5,016 nucleotides of DNA, taken from contig DAOWDI010000016.1 of assembly GCA_030639105.1 (NCBI GenBank), positions 1 to 5,016 on the forward strand, written 5' to 3'. The translations under genes and the position numbers were made by a program. The notes under the pieces are model-generated. The model searched no databases, was not told where the DNA came from, and was given only the letters and a program-made list of their open reading frames with translations. Each line of letters starts with the position of its first letter. Position 1 is the stretch's first letter. Below are positions 1 to 5,016 of the stretch, in pieces. The DNA comes from Gammaproteobacteria bacterium (GTDB taxonomy: Bacteria; Pseudomonadota; Gammaproteobacteria; Ga0077536).

Positions 1-1117
1 CGATCACACGACCGTCGGTGAAGGCGATCGAGGCCGGCCCGTCCCAGGGTTCCATGAGGCAGCTGTAATATTCGTAAAACGCGCGGCGCTTCGCGTCCAT
101 CGCCTCATGGCCGCTCCAGGCCTCCGGGATCATCATCAGCATCGCAAGCGGCAGCGGGCGCCCGGCCATGTGCAGGAATTCGAGGACCTGGTCGAAGCCG
201 GCGGAATCGGAGTTTCCTTCGAGGACGATCGGAAAGAGTTTCCGCAGATCTTCACCGAATAAATTCGATTCGCACAACGCCTCGCGCGCCCGCATCCAGT
301 TGGCGTTCCCGCGCAGCGTATTGATCTCGCCATTGTGCGCGATGTAGCGGAATGGTTGTGCGAGCGGCCACGACGGGAAGGTATTGGTGGAAAATCGCTG
401 ATGCACCATCGCGAGCGCGGTCTCGAGCCTGGGATCCATGAGATCCGGAAACATCTGTTCGACCTGGGAGCCGATGAGCATACCCTTATAAATCAAGGTG
501 CGATGCGACAGGCTGGGAATATAGAAGAACTCTTTCCCCGGAAGATCGGAACCCCAGATGGCATGCTCCACCCGTTTGCGGATCACATAGAGCTTGCGTT
601 CGAAGGCGTCATCGTCGGCAACACCGCTGTCGCGCGCAACAAATATCTGCTGGATGCGTGGTTCCGCCGACATCGCACTGGGGCCGATCGGTGAATCGTC
701 GGTAGGCACCTCGCGCCAGCAGGCCAGACGTTGACCTTCTTCCTCGATGATCGCCTCGAACTTCTCGCGGCAGTATCTTGCCTGTTCTGTATCTTGCGGG
801 AGGAAGACCAGACCGGCGCCGTAGTGACCCGACGGCGGCAGTTCGACACCCAGATCACGACATTTCCCGCGCACGAAAGCATCCGGCATCTGTACCAGGA
901 TCCCGGCGCCATCGCCGGTATTCTCTTCGCACCCGCAGGCACCACGATGGAGCAGGTTCCTGAGAACAGTCATCGCGTGCTCAACGATGGTATGTGATTT
1001 TCGGCCCTTCACATCGACCACAAATCCAACGCCGCACGAATCATGTTCGTACCCAGCGTCGTACAATCCAGCCGTCGGCCGGCCGGGTTGCGGAAAATGC
1101 GGGTACAGCAGTGCCAT
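1..1117 (-). CDS. gltB: Glutamate synthase large subunit (GOGAT), N-terminal part, truncated by window edge
   Basis: GltB makes glutamate from 2-oxoglutarate and glutamine. Its N-terminal class II glutamine amidotransferase domain releases ammonia, which is channelled to the FMN/Fe-S synthase domain. The visible 372 codons are open throughout and cover most of the amidotransferase domain. They begin with a 27-residue propeptide ending in HDS, followed by Cys28 in CGVGF, the nucleophile expected to become the mature N-terminus. Other motifs are HRGACGCEENTGDGAG (57-72), HQRFSTNT (239-246), the glutamine-binding HNGEINTLRGN (261-271), EGNSDS (300-305) and a final WDGPASIAFTDGR. The family is about 1,500 residues long, so roughly three quarters lies outside the window; this is not a broken gene. 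I chose the ATG at 1117 because GGAGG lies 11 nt upstream (1129-1133). An in-frame ATG at 1135 would add six residues but has no clear ribosome site. It has its own promoter in the upstream gap. The HRGACGCE signature resembles NADH-GOGAT-type enzymes more than the usual enteric GltB (inference from memory of families). Confidence 0.96.
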   Translation of the reverse strand, partial: MALLYPHFPQPGRPTAGLYDAGYEHDSCGVGFVVDVKGRKSHTIVEHAMTVLRNLLHRGACGCEENTGDGAGILVQMPDAFVRGKCRDLGVELPPSGHYGAGLVFLPQDTEQARYCREKFEAIIEEEGQRLACWREVPTDDSPIGPSAMSAEPRIQQIFVARDSGVADDDAFERKLYVIRKRVEHAIWGSDLPGKEFFYIPSLSHRTLIYKGMLIGSQVEQMFPDLMDPRLETALAMVHQRFSTNTFPSWPLAQPFRYIAHNGEINTLRGNANWMRAREALCESNLFGEDLRKLFPIVLEGNSDSAGFDQVLEFLHMAGRPLPLAMLMMIPEAWSGHEAMDAKRRAFYEYYSCLMEPWDGPASIAFTDGRVI

Positions 1118-1128
1118 ACGGTTCGGTG

Positions 1129-1133
1129 CCTCC
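1129..1133 (-). promoter_or_regulatory. Ribosome binding site deciding the gltB start
   Basis: GGAGG on the minus strand, 11 nt before the ATG at 1117. The spacing is a little long but usable. The site sits just inside the alternative in-frame ATG at 1135, so it can only serve the downstream start. Confidence 0.6.
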
Positions 1134-1180
1134 ATAAAGCTTATCGAACAGGCCCGGTTTCGGGCGAAAAAAGGGCGGTA

Positions 1181-1210
1181 ATTATAGCCTTAGGGGGGTC
1201 GGGGTGTCAT
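1181..1210 (-). promoter_or_regulatory. Probable sigma-70-type promoter for gltB
   Basis: Read on the minus strand, ATGACA (1205-1210; 5 of 6 matches to TTGACA) is followed after 18 nt by a perfect TATAAT (1181-1186). Transcription would start near 1174-1176, leaving a leader of about 57-60 nt before the gltB ATG. The promoter lies wholly in the damX-like/gltB gap, so gltB can be expressed independently of the aro genes. Just downstream, the leader can form a small hairpin (1152-1165). I see no operator that I can assign to a known nitrogen or leucine regulator. Confidence 0.7.
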
Positions 1211-1322
1211 CTAGGCCGGCAAATTACGGCACTTTGGGCGGTTTTTGCCCCAGACCAAGGAGCGGCTATAACACCTTGAAATATCGTTGGGGTTACCGTG
1301 TGTGCCAGCTTCGGGGCGGGCC

Positions 1323-2840
1323 TTATTCGAGGCTCGCGATGGGGCGGGGCCAGGGCTTTGTGATCGCCAAATTCGCCGGGAGATCCGCGATCGCGGCCGT
1401 GGCGGCTGCACGGTCCGGATAGTTGCCATAGACAACCACATACCACGGCGCACCCTCATGCTTGCTGGTCCAAACAGTGCTCTTATCGCCGATTTCCCGT
1501 GCTTCGATGAATGCTACTGCCGCCCGGCGGTCGCGAACGCCGAACAATTGCAGCACATACCCTGCACCGGGTTGCGTTCGCAGCCAATCGATGGCATAGC
1601 GATCAGGGTTCTTCGGCTTGCCCGCCGGGGGCGCGGCCTCTAGTTTCGGCACACCCGGCACGCCAAGGGGTACAGACCTTAGGTCCGGGGCCGCGGGCTC
1701 TGGTTGTGCTAACGCCGCACCGGTTGGCGTCGGGGGCGGCATGGTTAAGGGCATCGAGATCACCGCTTTTACCGATGGTGGGCTGCGTCCGGCAGCCGGT
1801 GGCGTCGCCATCGGCGGCGGTGAGTCCGATGGCGAATTCAGCGTCACCGATTGGGTGGCGGGGGTGGTTGTTTCCAGCCGTTCGCTGTCGGGCGCTCCAG
1901 ATAGAGTGCGTGGCGAGTGCTTGGATTGCGCCCATATTGCCGTTGGCTGCACCGTTGTTAACGTTGTTAGTTCCGGTAGCTCGATTTTGACGCTGGTTTG
2001 TGGTTTGTCATCGGGATCGCCAGCGTTGAATAATGCGAACACCAGGAACACCACGATCATCGCGGCGCCCCCGATAAGGTAGCGCTGGACCGGGCCACGA
2101 ACCGACTGTTGCGGGCTACTGGTGAGACGCCGCTCCTGTCTCGCCAGTACCAGTGCCTTGCCAGGGTTCCCGTTCGACCGCTGATAAATCCTCGACATCT
2201 GCGTTGCGGTGAGCGGGATTTTATCGTTGCCATCACAGGCGTTCCAACGGAACATAAGCATGGCCCTGGTCTGCTCGTCGTTAAGGCGGGGGATCTCGAC
2301 GACATGCACGAGCGCGTGTTCAGAGGTTTCGCTTTGCAGCGGTCCGAGAAGCGGGGAGTGCACGGGATCGGCGCTTAAGACCACCTTCATTTCAGCCGCC
2401 TCATCGACGGCATGGGCGAGCCCCGCAAGGCAGATGTGTGTATCTACCGGTAAGGTATGGGCGTCGTCGATGGCCAGTACCGTCGTTTCGCCGCGTTGAC
2501 TTGCCGCTTTCACCCGCCTTCGAATCTCATCGATCAACACGTCGTCATTGCCATCCGGGTCGTTGGCGGCAAGTTCACTCGCGATCTTGGTGAGCAGGGC
2601 AGACCGGCTCAATGCCGGGTCCGCATCAAACCGCAGCACGCGCCAATTCTTTTCCAGCGGCTCGGTTACCCTTTCGAGCAGCGCTGATTTGCCGGCGCCA
2701 GACGCACCTATCAGCATGATGATTTGGCGGCCGAATTCGACGAGGTGCCGCAAAAGATCGATGCGCTGGCGCAATGCGGGGGTAATGAAATAAAACTTTT
2801 CTCCCCGCGCGTCAATGAAGGGATCCAAACCAGTGTTCAT
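1323..2840 (-). CDS. damX: DamX-like cell-division protein: AAA ATPase + transmembrane helix + SPOR domain
   Basis: This 505-residue protein has three parts. Residues about 1-240 form an ExeA-like AAA ATPase domain with Walker A GASGAGKS (45-52), Walker B VLAIDDAH (121-128) and a C-terminal SNGNPGKAL segment (223-231) typical of such ATPases. One hydrophobic helix follows (about 254-271), then a Pro/Thr/Ser/Ala-rich linker (about 275-415). A C-terminal SPOR domain (about 418-505) contains YVLQLFG and PWYVVVYGNYPDR, ending in a KPW segment as in E. coli DamX. SPOR domains bind denuded glycan at the division site, so the protein is probably an inner-membrane septal factor with its ATPase in the cytoplasm and its SPOR domain in the periplasm. 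E. coli DamX lacks the ATPase. The ATG at 2840 lies 10 nt after the aroB stop with only a weak ribosome site, suggesting translational coupling. The TAA stop is at 1323-1325. Family assignment is firm; the role of ATP hydrolysis is unknown to me. Confidence 0.9.
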   Translation of the reverse strand: MNTGLDPFIDARGEKFYFITPALRQRIDLLRHLVEFGRQIIMLIGASGAGKSALLERVTEPLEKNWRVLRFDADPALSRSALLTKIASELAANDPDGNDDVLIDEIRRRVKAASQRGETTVLAIDDAHTLPVDTHICLAGLAHAVDEAAEMKVVLSADPVHSPLLGPLQSETSEHALVHVVEIPRLNDEQTRAMLMFRWNACDGNDKIPLTATQMSRIYQRSNGNPGKALVLARQERRLTSSPQQSVRGPVQRYLIGGAAMIVVFLVFALFNAGDPDDKPQTSVKIELPELTTLTTVQPTAIWAQSKHSPRTLSGAPDSERLETTTPATQSVTLNSPSDSPPPMATPPAAGRSPPSVKAVISMPLTMPPPTPTGAALAQPEPAAPDLRSVPLGVPGVPKLEAAPPAGKPKNPDRYAIDWLRTQPGAGYVLQLFGVRDRRAAVAFIEAREIGDKSTVWTSKHEGAPWYVVVYGNYPDRAAATAAIADLPANLAITKPWPRPIASLE

Positions 2841-2850
2841 CGTACGTTAC

Positions 2851-3939
2851 TCAGGGTGCGGGTACTCCACCGCTTTCGAGGATCTGCCGAAATTTATCCG
2901 CTGGATAATCCTCACACAGGAAGGCATCTCCAATCGCACGCATCAATACCAGGCGTATCCTGCCCGCGCGGCTCTTCTTATCTACTGCCATCGCGGCGCT
3001 AAGATCGTTCGGATCAAGCTCGGCGGGCGGCGAATCCGGCAATCCGGCGCGCTGGACTACAGCAACCACACGGTCATAGTCGGCCGCATCAAGCATCCCC
3101 ATTTCCATTGACAGCGCCGCGGCCATACACAATCCACAAGCCACCGCCTCCCCATGCAGCCAGTTTCCGTAGCCGAGCACATTCTCGATGGCATGCCCAA
3201 AAGTATGACCGAGGTTCAGCAATGCGCGGATACCGGATTCGAGTTCATCCTGCGCCACGATGGCCGCCTTATTTTCACACGATCGCCGTATGGCGTAGGT
3301 CAGGCAGTCGGCATCCAGATCCAATAGCCTTTCTACATTCGACTCAAGCCAGACGAACAGCTCCGGATCCGAGATCAAGCCGTATTTTATGACTTCGGCG
3401 ACACCCGCCCTGAGTTCCCGCCTTGGCAGGGTCGAAAGGGTCGCGATGTCGGCTATCACGCACCGCGGTTGATGAAAGGAACCGATCATATTCTTGCCGA
3501 TTGTGTGATTTACCGCGGTCTTCCCACCAACGGAGGAATCAACTTGGGCGAGCAGCGTCGTTGGGATCTGAATGAAATCGACGCCGCGTTGATAACATGC
3601 CGCCGCGAACCCCGTCATGTCGCCGACGACGCCGCCGCCGAGCGCAATCAGTGTACAGCTGCGATCAAAGCCCTTGGTGAGCAACGCGGAGATGATGCGC
3701 TCAAAACTTTCCAGCGTCTTGTACTGCTCGCCGTCCGGCAGGATGAGCTTGTCCATGATCCGGTCCGCAAACATGCCTTCGACCGATTCGAGATATAGCG
3801 GCGCGACGGTCTCGTTGGAGACGATCATTATCTGGCGCGAATCGACGCGATCCCGTATCAAACCGCCACTGGCCAACAATTGTGCACCGATAAAGATCGG
3901 GTAGGAACGGTCACCGAGATGCACCTGCAGCGTGATCAT
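2851..3939 (-). CDS. aroB: 3-dehydroquinate synthase
   Basis: AroB converts DAHP to 3-dehydroquinate with loss of phosphate, the second step of the shikimate pathway. It is a cytoplasmic enzyme that needs NAD and a divalent metal. The 362-residue length is normal for the family. Visible motifs are DGEQYK (69-74), the NAD-binding GGGVVGDMTGF (101-111), QIPTTLLAQVDSSVGGKTAVNH (124-145), AEVIKYG (181-187), LNLGHTFGHAIE (241-252), HGEAVA (262-267) and DKK (320-322). The metal ligands expected from known structures correspond to Glu182, His245 and His262, all present. The start ATG at 3939 overlaps the aroK stop by 4 nt (ATGA) and has no strong ribosome site, so translation is probably coupled to aroK. 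Nothing looks damaged. Confidence 0.98.
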   Translation of the reverse strand: MITLQVHLGDRSYPIFIGAQLLASGGLIRDRVDSRQIMIVSNETVAPLYLESVEGMFADRIMDKLILPDGEQYKTLESFERIISALLTKGFDRSCTLIALGGGVVGDMTGFAAACYQRGVDFIQIPTTLLAQVDSSVGGKTAVNHTIGKNMIGSFHQPRCVIADIATLSTLPRRELRAGVAEVIKYGLISDPELFVWLESNVERLLDLDADCLTYAIRRSCENKAAIVAQDELESGIRALLNLGHTFGHAIENVLGYGNWLHGEAVACGLCMAAALSMEMGMLDAADYDRVVAVVQRAGLPDSPPAELDPNDLSAAMAVDKKSRAGRIRLVLMRAIGDAFLCEDYPADKFRQILESGGVPAP

Positions 3940-4556
3940 GGGCTAGCGGATCGGATCTCATTGACGACTTCGTCTAAGCTAAGGGCCCCGGTATCGACCA
4001 TGAGATCGGCTACCTCACGGTACATGGGCCCGCGGTCTGTGATCAGATCGCGCATTTTGACGACCGGGTCGTCGGTCATCAACAGTGGGCGATTGGGATC
4101 TCGCCGCGTCCTTTCTATCAACTTCTCAACCGACGCATACAAATAGACGACGAAACCCCGCGTTGTCAACGCCGAGCGATTGCCGGGATCCAAGACCGAG
4201 CCGCCGCCGGTGGCCAGGACGACGTCATCGAGCAACGTAAGTTCATCGATAATTCGCTTTTCGCGCTCGCGGAAGCCACTTTCCCCTTCGACATCGAAAA
4301 TGAGAGCAACCGACACGCCGGTACGCCGTTCGAGTTCGTGGTCCGCGTCGACAAATTCCTTATCCAAGATCCTCGCGAGGTGCCGGCCTATTGTCGTCTT
4401 GCCCGCGCCCATGGGCCCGACGAGAAAAATTCGTGATTGCGCGCCCAATGCGGAGATTGCGGAGCCAAACTCGGCCCCCGCCGGCCGATCCGCGGGTCCG
4501 CGGCGAACGGTGCTTGCACCGTGATGGGATATCAGCACGTTGGTAAAAGCGTCCAT
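3936..4556 (-). CDS. aroK: Shikimate kinase I with N-terminal extension
   Basis: AroK phosphorylates shikimate to shikimate 3-phosphate with ATP, in the cytoplasm. From the ATG at 4556 it is 206 residues. It has the Walker A P-loop GPMGAGKT (47-54), DADHE with Asp70 and Asp72 (Mg and shikimate side), GFRERE with Arg96, ATGGGSV around 115-121 (shikimate-binding Gly triplet), the lid Arg in RPLL (156-159) and Arg175 in the RGPMYREVA segment. All expected catalytic residues are present. I chose this start because AGGAG (4561-4565) lies 4 nt upstream. A GTG at 4592 in the same frame has no ribosome site. The usual enzyme is about 170-175 residues and begins a few residues before IFLVGP, so this start gives an extra N-terminal stretch of about 36 residues without recognisable domain. 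A TTG at 4448 would give a 170-residue protein of classical length but lacks a ribosome site. The TGA stop overlaps the aroB ATG. Confidence 0.93.
   Translation of the reverse strand: MDAFTNVLISHHGASTVRRGPADRPAGAEFGSAISALGAQSRIFLVGPMGAGKTTIGRHLARILDKEFVDADHELERRTGVSVALIFDVEGESGFREREKRIIDELTLLDDVVLATGGGSVLDPGNRSALTTRGFVVYLYASVEKLIERTRRDPNRPLLMTDDPVVKMRDLITDRGPMYREVADLMVDTGALSLDEVVNEIRSASP
4490..4522. repeat. Short dyads inside the aroK N-terminal extension
   Basis: Two short symmetric elements lie close together: a perfect 7-bp inverted repeat ACGGTGC/GCACCGT separated by TT (4507-4522), and a tandem pair of the palindrome CCGCGG (4490-4495 and 4498-4503). They fall in the part of aroK that has no counterpart in typical shikimate kinases. 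They may be chance in GC-rich coding DNA or RNA structure near the aroK start. Confidence 0.35.
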
Positions 4557-4560
4557 GAAA

Positions 4561-4566
4561 CTCCTC
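4561..4566 (-). promoter_or_regulatory. Ribosome binding site deciding the aroK start
   Basis: GAGGAG on the minus strand, 4 nt before the ATG at 4556. It is the only strong Shine-Dalgarno-like site near any candidate aroK start. It supports the ATG over the upstream GTG at 4592 and over the internal TTG at 4448. The spacing is slightly short. Confidence 0.6.
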
Positions 4567-4576
4567 ACAGGCACCG

Positions 4577-4605
4577 ATTGTTGCAGTTCCACGGATGATG
4601 CGCAA
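4577..4605 (-). promoter_or_regulatory. Weak candidate promoter for aroK
   Basis: On the minus strand, TTGCGC (4600-4605) is followed after 17 nt by AACAAT (4577-4582), matching the consensus at 3/6 and 4/6 positions. Transcription would start near 4570, 14 nt before the aroK ATG. I looked here because a terminator separates pilQ from aroK, so some promoter or read-through is needed. The match is poor and the real promoter could lie inside pilQ. Confidence 0.2.
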
Positions 4606-4631
4606 AAAAACGCGGAGCCGAGGCTCCGCGT
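4604..4631 (-). terminator. Rho-independent terminator after pilQ
   Basis: A perfect inverted repeat at 4610-4631 has arms ACGCGGAGCC and GGCTCCGCGT separated by 2 nt. It folds on the minus strand into a GC-rich stem of about 9 bp with a CTCG tetraloop and is followed at once by a T-run (4604-4609). It begins 24 nt after the pilQ stop codon. On the plus strand no T-run follows, so it works in one direction only. It should end the pil transcript and separate it from the aroK-aroB-damX-like unit. Confidence 0.92.
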
Positions 4632-4654
4632 AAATCGAGAACTAGTGTTGTTTT

Positions 4655-5016
4655 CTAACGCGAAGACAGTGCCAGTGATTCCTTCAGGATCTTCGGTGTC
4701 ACGAATACCAACAGCTCCTGCTTCGCACTATCCGTCGAGGTGTTCTTGAACAGTCGGCCGATATACGGCAGCTCGCCGAAAAACGGCACGCTGGTTACGT
4801 CGTTGCGGTTCTCGGATTCAAAGATGCCCCCCAGCACGACCGTATCGCCATTTGCCACCAGCACCTGCGTTTGCACCTCGTTGGTGTCGATGCTGGGCAC
4901 GCCGGCAAAGATTTCGCCCACGGAGTCCTTATTCACGGTCAGATCCATGATGATGCGATCATCGGGCGTGATATGCGGCGTCACGCGCAGGCTCAGCACG
5001 GCTTTCTTAAACGTGA
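4655..5016 (-). CDS. pilQ: Type IV pilus secretin PilQ, C-terminal part, truncated by window edge
   Basis: PilQ forms the multimeric outer-membrane pore through which the type IV pilus passes. The window holds the last 119 codons, open from the right edge to the TAG at 4655-4657. Visible are the end of the secretin beta domain, including the LSLRVTPHITPDDRIIMDL stretch and VPSIDTNEVQTQVLV. The secretin signature follows: GDTVVLGGIF, 10 variable residues, then SVPFFGELPYIGRLF. The protein ends with KQELLVFVTPKIL and a short polar tail. The pattern VPSIDTNEV and the aroK neighbour favour PilQ over type II (GspD) or type III secretins. In this locus pilQ is usually the last gene of a pilMNOPQ cluster, and the terminator right after it fits that; the other pil genes are outside the window. 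Truncation is by the window edge, not by mutation. Confidence 0.95.
   Translation of the reverse strand, partial: TFKKAVLSLRVTPHITPDDRIIMDLTVNKDSVGEIFAGVPSIDTNEVQTQVLVANGDTVVLGGIFESENRNDVTSVPFFGELPYIGRLFKNTSTDSAKQELLVFVTPKILKESLALSSR

Larger units (their letters stand above)
1118..1322. other. Intergenic region between the damX-like gene and gltB
   Basis: This gap of about 205 nt is the largest non-coding stretch in the window. It holds the gltB promoter and ribosome site described separately. It also has a 5-bp GC-rich stem with an AAAC tetraloop on the minus strand (1152-1165), preceded, not followed, by a T-run, so it is not a terminator. I find no convincing rho-independent terminator after the damX-like stop. 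Read-through into gltB, or rho-dependent ending, are both possible. Confidence 0.6.

Noticed and set aside
335..694. Open plus-strand frame of 119 codons opposite gltB
   Set aside because: It lies wholly opposite the well-supported GltB amidotransferase domain; its protein has no recognisable motif and no ribosome site was evident.
583..945. Open minus-strand frame of 120 codons within gltB
   Set aside because: It is a frame-shifted reading of gltB. The true frame is open and carries the GOGAT motifs throughout, so there is no frameshift to explain.
1118..1135. Upstream ATG at 1135 as the gltB start
   Set aside because: It is in frame but has no Shine-Dalgarno, while GGAGG fits the ATG at 1117. 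It cannot be fully excluded and would add only six propeptide residues.
1151..1172. Hairpin with an adjacent A/T run as a terminator
   Set aside because: On the minus strand the T-run comes before the stem, and on the plus strand the stem is followed by A, so neither direction has the terminator layout. No plus-strand gene ends there.
1220..1260. GGGC/GCCC pairing as a terminator for the damX-like gene
   Set aside because: The stem is only about 4 bp with a mismatch or bulge, and no T-run follows on the minus strand.
1618..2082. Plus-strand frame of 154 codons with Gly/Ala-rich, membrane-like stretches
   Set aside because: It is antisense to the Pro/Thr/Ser-rich linker of the DamX-like protein; the low-complexity linker codons leave the opposite strand free of stops.
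4557..4592. Upstream GTG start for aroK at 4592
   Set aside because: No ribosome site precedes it, and the strong AGGAG would then lie inside the coding sequence just before an ATG.

Overview
The window is a compact, single-strand block: every gene I can support lies on the minus strand. In transcription order (right to left) they are the 3' end of pilQ (type IV pilus secretin), aroK (shikimate kinase), aroB (3-dehydroquinate synthase), a DamX-like AAA ATPase/SPOR protein, and the 5' end of gltB (glutamate synthase large chain). The order pilQ-aroK-aroB-damX-like-gltB is the arrangement known from Pseudomonas and many other Gammaproteobacteria. With the moderately GC-rich sequence, this points to a gammaproteobacterium. 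I cannot name a genus.

Region by region. 4655-5016 holds the last 119 residues of PilQ, ending in a textbook secretin signature. 4604-4631 is a strong rho-independent terminator on the minus strand that closes the pil transcript. aroK starts at an ATG at 4556 with an AGGAG site. aroK and aroB overlap by 4 nt (ATGA), and aroB is followed after 10 nt by the damX-like gene, so these three look like one translationally coupled unit. A gap of about 200 nt (1118-1322) then carries a good sigma-70-type promoter (ATGACA, 18 nt, TATAAT) that should drive gltB on its own. gltB fills the rest of the window and runs off the left edge.

Functionally, aroK and aroB supply two steps of the shikimate pathway (aromatic amino acids and related compounds). 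The damX-like gene encodes a membrane-anchored protein that probably binds septal peptidoglycan through its SPOR domain. PilQ is the outer-membrane pore for type IV pili. GltB is the glutamine-hydrolysing, glutamate-forming subunit of GOGAT. They share a conserved neighbourhood, not one pathway.

I do not see a new biological system here. The points most worth a second look are the N-terminal extension (or misplaced start) of AroK, the NADH-GOGAT-like signature of GltB at a standard gammaproteobacterial locus, the AAA-SPOR architecture of the DamX-like protein, and the terminator that separates pilQ from aroK. I found no tRNA, rRNA, CRISPR array, insertion sequence or credible plus-strand gene.
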